Below are positions 12,083 through 23,396 of a stretch of DNA of 64,000 nucleotides, piece after piece. The notes under the pieces are model-generated. The model worked only from the letters and a program-made list of their open reading frames with translations, was not told the DNA's origin and made no database searches. This stretch comes from Hyparrhenia diplandra (lineage: Eukaryota; Streptophyta; Magnoliopsida; Poales; Poaceae). The position numbers were made by a program, and so were the translations under genes. The stretch is taken from contig JADLZK010009293.1 in assembly GCA_015847255.1 (NCBI GenBank), positions 248,001 through 312,000 of the forward strand. The letters are read 5' to 3'. The stretch's first letter is position 1. Each line of letters begins with the position of its first letter.

Positions 12083-12994
12083 TTAAGTAACATTAAAGTC
12101 CCAATGTTTAATGACTCTCGTGTAAAATCGTTGTGCATACATTTATCAAGAACAATAGAAAGCTCAACCAAAGAAGTCCATCGGATATGAAAACATTTGA
12201 TCCTGATCGATCTCCTAATATATTGTTTAAGTTTAGTGAATGTTTTTAATAATGTTCCTTTGTAAGAAAAATTGTTAAACGGGAGATAAAAACACTAATT
12301 AGTTGAACCTAATTTAAAAAATCTTTTTCTACTATTTTGTTTGATCTTGGAGTAAAAAGAATCAGAAATTGGACCTGAGTGAACTTAGAATGAACTGCTT
12401 AAAGGACACAGGTGATCACTTCGTGAGTTCATGGATCTAGATGAGAATGTGTTAAAGTTTTAAAATTGGGCCGTGGATTTCACTTTTTGATGAACTTCTT
12501 TTATTATTTGAACCTTTTTTGTCATATAAGAACACAGATAATGGATGTGTGCAATGGGATGTTCAATCCAGTAACCTCTTTGTTAGTGGCTGAGACAACA
12601 GTGTACATGTCACCAAATTTAACTCAGAGTATATAATGTTTAATAACTTGAAGCATGCAGTGTATTGAGATTTATTAATGATCCAATTCGTCTATGTTGT
12701 GCAATATCATAGCGCTGAGTTTCGTTTTTTCACAAGGCAACTACGCTCGACTGAGTTAGATTGCTTTGAGCTGCACTTTGAAGGTAGGTTTTTATAAGTG
12801 TGTGATATATGTATAATCAGAAAAAGTGTAGCCGAAACTATTTTTTAAGATCTTTCTAATTTTATAAACATGTTATTGACTACTGAAATTAATGTTTTAA
12901 AGAGGCATTGTCATGGGGTGTAGAGCTGAAATTTTGTTCTCGAACAAGTCTAGTGATATAAATGAACTGCACAAACATTTAATATAGACAGAAA
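12083..12994. other. No gene seen; 3' flank of the DUF4220 gene
   Basis: AT-rich, no open frame that continues the neighbouring protein and no recognisable DUF594 motif on the minus strand. Confidence 0.5.
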
Positions 12995-14784
12995 TTAGTC
13001 AAGCATATCAACCCCTACCTCAATATCAGTCTCTGATGATGATGGGCCATTCTTCCGCAGCTTAATTTCCTGTGATGATGGGTCATTCTTCTGCAGCTTG
13101 TGATACAAATCACCTAATAACCATCGGGCAAGTATATCTGCCTGTGGCAGCGATTTAGCTTCCTCCCACGATCTCCACTCCTTTGAACAGTCACTCCAAT
13201 GACAGTTCAATTCCTTGCAAGCGTTGAGATATAAATTGCGGCGTGTACGGCCAGGCAGCATGTCAGGTTTTACCACAAGAAGGAACATCATGTAATTGGA
13301 TAGCACCTTAGTAACCTCAGCAAGCCTTTTATCGACTTTATCACTGTTGGGGACCCGTATGACCAAATCAGTTACAATGTGCCAGACAAGGATGCTCCTG
13401 TCCATGTCCATGTTGTCGATGCTCCAAGCATATTCGCGACAGTTGTTCCTTTGCAATGCATAGGTACCCCTTGACGACGAGTTCAGTCCAGAACCACTTT
13501 TCTGAATTTCCCTCCATACCAACTCCTTGAGGTCTTCCACTGAGCAAAACTCGTTGCCCCAAAAAGTGTTTGAAAAATGCAGCTTATTCCACAAGTGGTG
13601 GAGTCCTAACTTCTTTGCCAGCTTGAACACTATCCCATCCATGTGGTCACTAACCGACATATCTAACAAGTTGTACTGCCCAATGAAGCCTGACCAGAGT
13701 CTTCTTGTCGGCCAGCGGAAACACCAGCGAAGGTAAGTGATGGCATCAGAAAGCCTCTTCCATCCATTTCTGTTCAAGAAATAGCATATCCAGGTGGATA
13801 GGATGACCGTACACAGTGATATGACCTCCAAGACCAATGCTCCAGCCAGCAAAACGTAGCTGATAACCACATCTACCATGTTGTACCCATCTCCGCTGCT
13901 GCTCATGCTGAGTTGAAACAACAGAAATGCAACAATTGTACCAAGCAGTGAAATGCAGCGGAAGCAAATGCCAGACCATGTATGGATCACAGCTGCCTTG
14001 GTGTACAGGATGTCATACATAAGGGACAGCTCCATTTCTATCAACATGTATAGGTCAGAGATCCTATATTCTGGATCAAGTCCTATATAAATAGGTACTA
14101 TGAAATCCGTGAAGGCACCCTTGCAGATATCAAAATAGGTGTGAGCTTCACGCAGGATTTCCTCCTCTTTAGCAAATTTCCCTCCATCAATGCTCAAAAA
14201 TAATTTCCCTCCATCCCTAATGTTGCCATCGGACTTATCCAAGTAGCCATCTAAGCTGCTGCTGATGCTGCTGATGTTGCCACACTTGAGTGCCCATACC
14301 CTCTCGCCATACTTGGCAACACCGACAGCGAACATGGAGATGGAAGCAGCCAGCAGGAGCAATCTGCCACCTTGGCTGCGGGTAGTGAAGATGAACTTGT
14401 AAACCACATAAGCGACTCCCAGTGCTTGCACAGCGAGAGTCTGCAGGTGGCGCAGCCATAGCCTGTTATCTTCCAGCGCGTAGGCGGTGATATTGTCTGG
14501 GCCGCCGAGGTGCAGCAGCAGGAACGGCGCCCAGAACGCCACCAGTAGGTGCTTGTGTGAGCTGTTGGCCACCGATAAGTGGCCGAGTGTGTATATCGCC
14601 GTCGAGTCTGCCGTCAGGTAAGCCAGCCAGAGGATAGTCCTCACCACGGTAGACCACACCGTCGAGGAGCTATGCCGACGGGTTCCTCCAATGGCAAGGA
14701 GCAAGACTTGCAGCGCAAAGCTCACAAGGACCATGATTTGTATCCCCACTCGCTCCACAGGTGCGCCAGCCCTCCACCTGCCAT
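12995..14784 (-). CDS. DUF4220-family multi-pass membrane protein, C-terminally short, N-terminal frameshift
   Basis: One long frame (14758-12995, 587 residues) matches the plant DUF4220 family of unknown function, many of whose members also carry a C-terminal DUF594 domain. Hydrophobic segments lie near residues 6-25, 38-60, 68-86, 106-125, 132-148, 262-285 and 300-330. The family hallmark LHLGGPDNITAYALEDNRLW is at about 82-101, and a conserved VLSNYMMFLLVVKPDMLP block near 490. Location is predicted to be a cell membrane. The frame has no ATG at its beginning (14758 is GTG). The family-like start MAGGGLAHLWSEWG begins at ATG 14784 in another frame and runs into the G run at 14744-14747, where one missing base would explain the shift. 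The usual DUF594 end is absent: the protein stops after a charged tail with a duplicated short motif (KNDPSSQEIKLRKNGPSSSE). It may be an expressed variant or a young pseudogene. Confidence 0.85.
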
Positions 14785-15257
14785 TGCTCCGCTCTCGAAG
14801 TTGGGTTCTGCAGCATCAACATCCCAGAGAACCCAACAACATTAGTTAGTAATAAGATCGGTATATGCATGCAAGAGATATCATGCGTAAGAAGATGAGA
14901 TGGCTTACAGAAGTGATATGACAAGGCTCGATCTTCCCCACGCACAAGACAAGTTTAGTGGGAGGGGAATTACAAGTAAGAGTTGTGCCTTTGCAGTATG
15001 CTACGGCAAATGCGAAGCGAAGGGATGACCAAGCCACAAGTTGCAAACCAAGTCAAACCCTGCCAAATAGCTCGTCGCATTTGATTAAATGACACTTAAC
15101 TATTGATGCAATAGTTGTTGGCACTCTGGTTCAAAAAAAAAACAACTCCCGAGGTTTGGAGATTAGCTTCAATGTCAGAAATAGAGAAAGGAGCTAACCA
15201 GAGATCCAGATCGCCTGCATCTGGCCATCATAAAAAAAGGAACACCGACCTGTCTCA
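14785..15257. other. 5' flank of the DUF4220 gene
   Basis: No gene seen. On the minus strand a GATGCTGCAG acceptor-like site near 14810 lies just upstream of the ATG at 14784, so a 5' untranslated intron is possible. No TATA box could be fixed with confidence. Confidence 0.4.
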
Positions 15258-15486
15258 GGCCGCCCCCAATGGTTAGCTATTTTGCTATCTAGATGTGACG
15301 TGGCATGAAAAAAAGTATGAGAGAGTAGTCACTAGCTACATGCAAATAGATAGACTATTTCACGTAGCTCAAGAACATGTGAAGAGAGCATGTGGGTCTA
15401 ATTATATAAAATAATCTTTTTGTTGTCTCTCACTTCCACATCAGCCAACTACATAGCTAGCATATCTATTACCATTGCGGACGCCC
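15258..15486. mobile_element. Harbinger/Tourist-like MITE
   Basis: Ends are inverted: GGCCGCCCCCAATGGTTAGC at left; the right end reverse-complements to GGGCGTCCGCAATGGTAATA. A TCA trinucleotide flanks both sides (15255-15257 and 15487-15489), consistent with a 3-bp target duplication. About 229 bp, non-coding. A 3-bp duplication also occurs by chance, hence moderate confidence. Confidence 0.6.
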
Positions 15487-15539
15487 TCATTCAAATTTGG
15501 CGCTGGCCATCTCCCCTCACCATCATTTACCAAAGAAAA

Positions 15540-16851
15540 ATGCTAGCAAATTGAATACAGGTCATGTATTGGCTCTACCATATTTGAAGGAGTAGGAACA
15601 CAAATATAATTGCAATGCAAGCAAGTTAAGTTTGTCGTGACTCGTGAAATAAGTAGACCCAGCAATTATTTATTATCTATATGCATCTCGCGTAACTACA
15701 CCATTCACATAACTATAGCTGACGAGTCCATATAATTTCTTATTACTCTCGATACTGCATAATTTATGTGTCTTGGTAATCCAATTTGCAGAGATGGGGC
15801 ACATTGGGTTTGACTCCACATGTGAGCATGAGCTGTCAGCATGTTGCATTTCTCCATAATTGAGATGAGATTAATTAATAGATTGTGGATGCTTGATAAA
15901 CAATAGGACTTGACCTTTGAATTGCAGGTTTGCAACTTGCCATTTAATATACTCTGCATATCTTAATCCATCTTCATGTGCCTAGCACTAGGACAAAACT
16001 AACACGCATTTTGTGTTTCTCAAGAATTGTGATTAAGGGTGTCCTCAACAGCGTGATACAACAGCAAACTCATAGATACCGTGTCATTGCCACTTCATTA
16101 CATGAAGCTCACATATAAATGATTTTTTATTCTAAATATTCTCTTCTTCCTCCCATATTTCTTATGAGCAAGCCCACGAACTATCTCATTTTCTGAGCAA
16201 GATAGGCATTGAGATAAAACATAGTTTCTTCTTTCTATCTTCCCTGTCTTTCCACATCAGAAAAAGTGATGTCTTGATCGTAGTGTATGAGCTAGCTGAG
16301 TGACACTGACAAGACACCCTAACAGATGTGGATGCTTGATAATCAATAGGACTTGACCTTGAATTGCGACTTTACCATTTGCTAGTCTACATATCTTAAT
16401 CCATCTTCATGTGCCTAACACTAGAACAAAACTACCACCCATCGTCCGAAGTACATGTTGTAGGTTCTTTGTGCATTCATACACAAGTGGTCCAATTTCT
16501 AGACGTTTTAAGGGTCTACTTGATACAAAGGGCTAATTGTTATCAACTCAAAATTATAAGCCTAGAAAATCAACCAGGGCTAAAAGTTGGAGTAATTTTT
16601 AGCTAGCATCCCATCAAAAACTAGTCCACTAGTTAGTAAAAGCCTAAAAGGGAAGCTACTTTGGGCTAAAACCATCATGGAATGAGAAAGACACAAATTG
16701 TGCTAGACTTCCCTCCGGGAGAGCAAGCATCGGGCGACCCGACACGGCGGGCACTCATCCAGCGCCTGGTGTTCTAATCGTCAAGCTCACCAGCGAAGCC
16801 AAAGCCGTGGTTGCGGCGGGTAGCATGTGTTGTATTGATCTCATGAATGAA
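15540..16851. repeat. Segmental duplicate, copy 1 (left part)
   Basis: Matches copy 2 (from about 19440) and copy 3 (from about 21340) over long stretches. Shared landmarks in order: 'ggctctaccatatttg', 'gtcgtgactcgtgaaata', 'catctcgcgtaa', 'gacgagtccatataatttc', 'gtgagcatgagctgtca', 'gatgcttgataa', 'catgttgtaggttctttg', 'catggaatgaga' and 'catccagcgcc'. No coding domain was recognised. The unit is interrupted after 16851 by a retroposon and resumes at 18549. Confidence 0.85.
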
Positions 16852-16877
16852 GAGAATCATCATTTGTAAAAGAAGCC

Positions 16878-17168
16878 ATGGCTTTCACCCTCTCTCTCTC
16901 TCTCTCTCCCCCTCGACGGGTGCACAGGCAACGCCTACCTCTCAAGCCTCCACCAGGCAAGGCCCAAGCCCCTCTCCATCCCACCTCCCCTGCCGCACCT
17001 GCCCCCACCACAGGCTTCACGCCACCAGCCCTATACCAGCCTAGGACTAGAGTGAGCTCCTTTCCCACCCCTCGGAGGCGGTTGCCTCGCCATCGGGACC
17101 TGATTTGCTGCCTCATCTGCAGGAGATCCGGCCACTTCGCTCGCTCCTGCACAGCTCATTGTCGGTAG
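16878..17168 (+). CDS. Zinc-knuckle ORF in the retroposon, 96 aa
   Basis: The ORF starts in the CT-rich leader, which gives a Ser/Leu run. A Pro-rich middle follows, then a single knuckle CLICRRSGHFARSC near the C-terminus fitting CX2CX4HX4C. Such knuckles occur in LINE ORF1 and gag nucleic-acid-binding proteins. The protein stops six residues after the knuckle (TAHCR ends it), far shorter than a complete ORF1 product, so I read it as a fragment. An origin from a captured host zinc-knuckle gene cannot be excluded. Confidence 0.45.
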   Translation: MAFTLSLSLSPPRRVHRQRLPLKPPPGKAQAPLHPTSPAAPAPTTGFTPPALYQPRTRVSSFPTPRRRLPRHRDLICCLICRRSGHFARSCTAHCR

Positions 17169-18260
17169 CCCATCTCGTCCTCACTCTGCTCCAGACTCAC
17201 CTTTCCACCATAAAGTGAGAAAATGGCAAATATTCCATCAACAAAGTTGGGCTTCGCTCATTTGCCATCAGGGAAAAGGGATTCATCAAATTGCCATTAT
17301 CAAACTAGGTGCACACGCTGAAATGCCATGGCACTGATTTCTCTCCTATTTAATCATTCTTTTATTCCAACAAAACATTGATTCCCATTTTACCCCCTGT
17401 CCCTAAACTACAAACCTTATCTCTTTCATTCAACCTGTTCGTCTTCCTCACGCATGCACACCGGTGCCGTGGCGTCGCCCACGGCTCCTCACCTTCCTCG
17501 GCACCGCTACTTGACGCTACAGCCGGGGCCTCTTCCTCGCCTCCTTCGTGGCCACACCACCAATGCCTCACCGTTGCAGCCTCGTAGACCACAGTCGTTG
17601 CCACAAACATCACGGGCTACATCAGTTGTTACATCGTCCGGGAGCTCCTCCGCTAGGGCCACTGCTCTCCAAGGTGTGGTCTCGGAGCGACATCCGCAGC
17701 CGCAACTCCCCCGAGGACGTCGTCGCGGACCTCACCCTGGCCTAGGTCATCTTCTCCAACGTCACCAACTCGACCAAGCTGCTCACGGACATCGACCTGC
17801 ATGGCCCTGTCCACGCCGTGGTCTATTGCCTTGCTAGGGCCACTGCGTGCTCGTTGTTTTCTCCCATAAAGCATCCACAACCAAATATATAACCTTTCCA
17901 CCGTTGTGCCACCCCTCGAGGGCCAATCCACTACCCACCAGCCCCACCTCAACGCCACCAGCCGAGCACGCCACAGCGATTTGCCTCCTCGCATCATAGG
18001 ATGTATACTGCCCGAGTATCCATAGGTTCCCTATACACTGCGCCACAACATCATAGTGACTAGCCACAAGCCAAGAGTCTTCTTGGTGGAGTTCAGGCTA
18101 GCGCCAAAGTGTCACACTATGATATATGTCATGAATCCCATGGACCAGAGTCGCCCCATCCGCCGCTCCCTGAGAAGAGGTAGAGGGGGGGAGAGACTAC
18201 CTTCCCTACGTTACTAAGGAGTAGGAACGGTGTTGCTTGTAGTCACTGTTGGCGGTCGTT
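17169..18260. other. Unrecognised GC-rich interior of the retroposon
   Basis: Between the zinc-knuckle ORF and the A-tailed 3' end. Several overlapping Pro/His/Arg-rich frames exist on both strands with no domain I recognise; none extends the knuckle ORF. Confidence 0.4.
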
Positions 18261-18548
18261 ATCGATCATTTTATACTGTCAACTTATGTCTATTTTATGG
18301 GAAACTTGCAAACCTATACCACATATACCTTTACTACTAACCTAGTTCCACTTGTATTCTAAGAAAACATGTTAAAAAATCCATGTCGGGGGTAGTCCGT
18401 TTAGTTCTTTTCTCCTAGCTCTTGACGGTCTGTCAAACCTAGAAAGTTGTTTGTGCTGTTTTTGCATGTCATTCTCTTCCCTCCTTATTATTATTAATAT
18501 ATGCCAGCTATGTTGTGGGTCTTTTAGAAAAAAGATCTCATGAATGAA

Positions 18549-18700
18549 TATTGTTTGGATGCTGAATAGCAAGACACACTAGTTTCAGCCGCTGCCCATG
18601 GGCCCATGTGAACGGGTGCGCATCATTTGAGCCTTCTTCCTCCAAAATGAGAAAAAAAAAAAAATCTTGCATCTAGTCAGCCTGCTCCCGCAAGCGCTTT
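18549..18700. repeat. Segmental duplicate, copy 1 (right part)
   Basis: Resumes the duplicate after the retroposon: the 'gtttcagccgctgcccatg' landmark near 18581 corresponds to the one near 20776 in copy 2, followed in both by 'gagcct' and a run of A. Confidence 0.8.
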
Positions 18701-18869
18701 TGCACCCGGCCAGCCTGGCTAATCGCGAGAGTAGGCATCAATCAATTTTGCATCCACCGATCCTATAGACACGGTTGGAACGTGCATCGAATCAATGCCC
18801 TACAGCTAGGGATGATTTCTTATACCTAAAAGAATACTTTTTTGCAAATCATTTTGGGGAGACACGCGT

Positions 18870-19118
18870 CTAGACACTACTGACACGTTTTGCTGAGAAG
18901 AGTTACTAATATCACCACATATCAGTGACGCGCCTGGGTAACATGCGTCGCCGATGTTATCAGTGACGCGTTTTCATAGGACAAGTCACTGATAACTTGT
19001 TACGCCATGAGTTATTGATAACTTGTTATGAGTATGACATGTCTTGTGTTCTTGGGCATGGGCAACAACTAATCAGTGATGCGTATCGTTAACCCATGTC
19101 ACTAATATTCTTGTAGTG
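18870..19118 (-). mobile_element. CACTA-type element end with subterminal repeats
   Basis: On the minus strand the right boundary reads CACTACAAGAATATTAGTGA (19118 leftward), the canonical start of plant CACTA (En/Spm) elements. Inside are repeated TCAGTGACGCGT/TCAGTGATGCG motifs in both orientations (about 18925, 18959, 18985, 19074), typical of transposase-binding subterminal repeats. A matching second CACTA end was not found; CACTACTGACACG near 18876 is only a weak candidate. Probably a truncated, non-autonomous copy. Confidence 0.6.
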
Positions 19119-19439
19119 ATGTGTTTTGTTTTCGAGTCACTAATCGAGACATCACTGATAAGCTTTTCTGGCATAATTAATGGATGACCTTGGCTCTGGT
19201 TTCAGGCTCTACTACGCCGCTTAGATGACAGCAAAGAATAGATATATAATTGAAGTGTTGAAGCTGTTAGAGACAAGAGCCACTCAATTTTTTCACGTCT
19301 AATGGATGGCTTTAACTACATTTACCAATAATGTGAACTTGCTTAAGTCAAAACTTTGGGTGTGCTTGCAAGTTGCAATAATTTTGAACGGATGATGCTT
19401 CTTTCTTAGAGAATGCTAAAACTTTGCAATTACCGTAAA

Positions 19440-20865
19440 AATTTGCTTCTTAGCCAGTATTTCTTGAAGGTAACGTATGGGCTCTACCATATTTGAAGGA
19501 ACAGGGGGCACAATTGAGCAAGTCAAGTTCGTCGTGACTCGTGAAATAGACCCACCAATTATTTTCTTACCCATGTGCATCTCGCGTAAATACATGATTC
19601 ACGTAAGTATAGTTGACGAGTCCATATAATTTCTCAATAATTGAGAGTCCATATATTTTCTTATTACTCTAAATACTGCATAAAATATGTGTCGTGGTAA
19701 TCCAACTTGCAGAGATGGGGCACATTGGGTTTGACTCCACATGTGAGCATGAGCTGTCAACATATATGTTGCGCGCATTTCTCAATTATTGAGATGAGAT
19801 TAATAGATGTAGATGGTTGATAAAACAATAAGGCTTGACCTTTGAATTGCAGATTTGCAACTTACCATTTAATATACTCTGCATATTGTGTTTCTCAAGA
19901 ACTGTGATTAAGGGCGCCAAGCATGAGACAACACAGCTAGCTCGTACATATACTGTGTGCCATTGCCATTCATTACGTGAACCTCCACATATAAACGATT
20001 ATTTTATTCTATATATTCTCTTCTCCCTCCTTTATTTTTTATGAGCATGCCTACAAACTATCTTGTTTTTCTGAGCGAGAAAGGTGTACACCCGGCAGTG
20101 ATGTCTTGATCGTAGTGTATGAGCTAGCTAGCGGAGGTGACACTGATAGAGACACCTAACAGATGTGGATGCTTGATAATCAATAGGGCTTGACCTTGAA
20201 TTGCAACTTTCCCATTTGCTGTAGTCTACATATCTTAATCCTTCTTCATGTGAACAAAACTACCACCCATCGTCCGAAGTACATGTTGTAGGTTACGCTC
20301 CTTGTGCATTCAGACACAACTGGTCCATTTTCTAGACGTTTTAAGTTTTGTTTCATACACAGGCCGGGCTAATTGTTAATGAACTAAAAATTATTAGCCT
20401 ACAAAGCTAGATCAACCAAGGAACTAGCATCCTATCCCATCAAACAACTAGTCCACTGATTGGTAAAAGCCTAAAAGTGAAGCTAATTTAGGCTAAAAGC
20501 ATCATGGAATGAGAGAAGACACAATTTGCGTTGGACCTTCTGGTAGAGCAGGCGAGCATCCAGCGCCATGTGTCTTCATTGTCAGGGCCACCGTACCAGG
20601 GAAGCAGAAGCCGCCGTCGTGGGAGAGAAGCACGTGAAACAGGATAGGATTGGATCAAAACCACAATTGCATTGATCTCACGAATGAATACAGTACTGTT
20701 TTCTCCAAAAAAAAATATGAATGAATACAGTTAGGATGCTTGGATATATATATAGCAACACAGACCCAGCAGTTTCAGCCGCTGCCCATGTGAACGGCCG
20801 TGCATCATGCGAGCCTCGATCGGAATGAGAAAAAATACCGTGTCAAGTGGGCCTGCTCCGCAATT
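19440..20865. repeat. Segmental duplicate, copy 2
   Basis: Longest uninterrupted copy of the unit described at 15540-16851, with the same landmarks in the same order, ending near the 'ccatgtgaacggccgtgcatcatgcgagcc' region. It provides the empty-site reference for the retroposon in copy 1 and for gypsy element A in copy 3: 'gatcaaccaagg' near 20411 is the uninterrupted target. Confidence 0.85.
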
Positions 20866-20868
20866 AAA

Positions 20869-21162
20869 GCCCAGTTTGGATTCTTCTTCTAGTTTTTAAG
20901 AATCTAAATTTTGAAAACTGGGTAAGATCCAAACAGGCTAGATTTTGCCTAGGTCTTTGTGGCAGTTTTAGCTAGCCAAGAAGCTATTGATATCCAGATT
21001 TTGCAAGTTTCTTGTGATCTCGTAAGCAATAAATGAAACTGGATTATTAAAAACTTGGGGGTCCAAACACCCAACCAGTTTTTGTTCAAAATCCAGATTT
21101 TAGAAACTAATTAAAAAAAGTGTTTTTTAAAGGAATATGAAACTCATCCAAACAGGCATACT
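20869..21162. mobile_element. Possible MITE with CAGTTTGGAT/ATCCAAACAGG ends
   Basis: Imperfect inverted ends: AGCCCAGTTTGGATTC at left and CATCCAAACAGGCAT at right, around an AT-rich interior with an internal partial copy of the end (ATCCAAACAGGCT near 20935). No convincing target duplication, so boundaries are approximate. Confidence 0.4.
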
Positions 21163-21339
21163 CACTTTCCTATTACTGTAAAAGTTGGATACATGCCATC
21201 AAAGAATATGGGCGGTATATTTCTTTTTTTTTTTAGAATTACATAGTACAATGCGGACGCTCACAACACGCGACGCAGCATAACAACGTACTCACCTCCT
21301 ATGAACACACACGCACGTAAACCCCTTCCTCACTTATAC

Positions 21340-21979
21340 TACAGAAAAATACATGAGCAAATTGAGAACAGGTACCGTATGGACTCTACCATATTTGGAG
21401 AGCCATGGCACAATTGATCAAGTCAAGTTTGTCGTGACTCGTGAAATAGACCCACCAATTATTTCCTTATCTATGTGCATCTCGCGTGTAAGTACACCAT
21501 TCATGTAAGTATAGCTGACGACTCCATATAATTTCTTATTGTTAAGACAACATAAATTATGTGTCTTGATAAACCAACCCCCAAAGATAGGGCAGGTATG
21601 GGTTTGAACCCACATGTGAGTGTGAGCTGTCAGCCATAATGGCGATTAATATATCATAGATGTGGATGCTTGATAAACAATAGGGCTTGACCTTGACTTG
21701 CAACTTAACATTTAATGTAGTCTACATATCTTAGTTCATGTTCATGTGTCTAACACCAGAACAAAATTAGCTAGCACCCATCCGAAATGCATGTTGTTGG
21801 TTCTTTGTGCATTTAGACACGACTGGTCCATTTTCTAGATGTTTTGTTTGGGGCTTTTGGGCTTGTTTGATATACCTAGGCCTAATTGTTTGTCAGCTAA
21901 GAATTAATTATTAGCCAAGAAAAATCATCCAAAGAGCTAAACGTTTAATTGCCGGTAAAAATGATTAGCCTAGAAAAAT
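21340..21979. repeat. Segmental duplicate, copy 3 (left part)
   Basis: Same landmarks as copies 1 and 2. It is cut at the CAACC target site by gypsy element A and resumes at 41919. Confidence 0.85.
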
Positions 21980-21984
21980 CAACC

Positions 21985-22513
21985 CGTCGATGTTTTACGA
22001 CCGAGAGCCCGCCATGGGGTGAGCCGGGCGGTTTGTTCGGGCCTCGATGAACCTGGAGTCCGGCGGTTTGTTGCGCAGCTTGACATGGAGACGGGGTTTT
22101 TATATTGGTTCGGGCCCTCGATCCTTGATCGAGTAAAGACCTTTACGCCCGGTCGGGCGTGAGCCTGTTTTTGATTGATGGGGTCAACCGAGAATCGGGT
22201 TGTAAGATTTCTGAGACTTGATCGCTTCAAGTTGCGCTCTCTCTACGAGGTGCCTTTTGGCTGCCTTTTATAGTCCAAGGGGCCAAAGAGCTTACTACGG
22301 ACCTAGTCGGATCTGAGAGAGGGTTGTCCGTAGAGGATCCGAACACCTGGACTCTTTACATGGTAATCGACTAGGATTCTATCTCGATTACAAATGTAAG
22401 TCTACCGTAGCTATGCTTCCATTGCCTTCTCGTGAGTTGTTATTGGCCGCAGCTGCTAGGATAGAATCCTCGCGAACAACTCAGTAGAGTCCTTAGGTGA
22501 TCCCGTATCCACA
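21985..22513 (-). repeat. 3' LTR of element A
   Basis: About 529 bp, TGTGGATACGGG at its start (22513 leftward) and ...AAAACATCGACG at its end. A TATAAAAGGCAGCC promoter element lies on the minus strand near 22262-22276. Sister copies: 41394-41913, 30175-30701 and 36870-37397. Confidence 0.92.
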
Positions 22514-23275
22514 AGCCCCCGAGCATTTCTAGGCCGAGTCATGAGAGTTGCCCGCCCTTTCCGGATGAAGCCTTGATATGGTCTTGAGATCATCGCACGG
22601 TGTGCACTTTGAAAAAGTGCACCCGTAGGGGTGTAGCCCCCGAGCTTCTTGCTTTTTGGCACAAAGAGCTGGAAGGTCTTCGAGTTCTTTGTCTCCGTCT
22701 TCGAGTTCTTTCCTCCTCAAGCCCCCGAGCATCTCTGAGATGATTCTTGAGGGTAGTTCTTTTTGCCCTCCTCGGATGAAGTCTTGAGCGTGGCCTTGAG
22801 ACCTTTTTCCTTTGTCTTCGAGTTCTTCTCGTCCCCAGAGTTCTTTCCTTTGGATGGGTCTTCTTTTCGCGAGCCCCCGAGCATCTCAAGTTTGAGTCAT
22901 GAGAGCTGTCCTTCCCGCTCTTCTCGGATGAAGCTTCAACGCGAATTGGAGATCTCCCATCCTCGAAGTTCTTCTCGATTCAGAAAAAATCTTATCCGGG
23001 GTATCCAGTAGCCCCCGAGCGTCTTGGAGTTCTTTCTCTGGAAAGGAATCCTAGAGGTTCTTCCTCGTCCTCCGGGATTTTTGACCGTTTCTCTTTTCCG
23101 TGCGTTTCACGGGTCATACAAAGGTGCTTTTTTCGCGCCCGTTTTTGGGGAAAGGTCGCGGTGCATGGCGAGTTATTGTCCCGATTTTTACGCCTGCGTA
23201 AATTTAGGTGACCGTTCCTTTTTTGGAATACGCCGTCTCTTGTGGACTTGGTCTATAGGCAATGTGGTTTTTGCC
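22514..23275. other. Element A spacer between 3' LTR and antisense promoter
   Basis: Contains several loose repeats of a GCCCCCGAGC...CTTGAG...GATGAAG type block (near 22515, 22637, 22721, 22874 and 23010), spaced roughly 80-150 bp. The same blocks occur inverted in element B at 36340-36870. No coding domain. Confidence 0.6.
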
Positions 23276-23283
23276 TATAAATA
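23276..23283 (+). promoter_or_regulatory. Antisense TATA box in element A
   Basis: CCTATAAATACACCCC, plus strand, opposite to the element's own coding strand. An ATG in good plant context (ATCCATGGC) follows about 120 bp downstream at 23397. The same arrangement is preserved in element B (36096) and, in a different family, in element C (47429). Confidence 0.6.
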
Positions 23284-23396
23284 CACCCCTTCCTCCGTTC
23301 TTGGATCCGTGGTCTCCTTTACGTTTCTCGCTTCTTCCTCCTCTCGACAGTTTTCCTTACGTAGAAAAAAGCCCCCTCCTTTGAGCTTTTAGATCC

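Larger units (their letters stand above)
16852..18533 (+). mobile_element. Retroposon-like insertion with 15-bp target duplication
   Basis: A 1682-bp block inserted in duplicate copy 1. It is bounded by identical 15-mers GATCTCATGAATGAA at 16837-16851 and 18534-18548; the uninterrupted equivalent exists once in copy 2 near 20672. The right end is CTTTTAGAAAAAA, a short A tail. Long, variable target duplications plus an A tail are the marks of target-primed (LINE-type) insertion. The inside holds a CT-rich leader and a zinc-knuckle ORF (16878-17168), but I see no endonuclease or reverse transcriptase. It is therefore a short or composite non-autonomous copy, or a retroposed host sequence. Confidence 0.7.

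Noticed and set aside
16038..16317. MITE with GGGTGTC ends in duplicate copy 1
   Set aside because: Seven-base ends only, no clear target duplication, and partly shared with copy 2; too weak to call.
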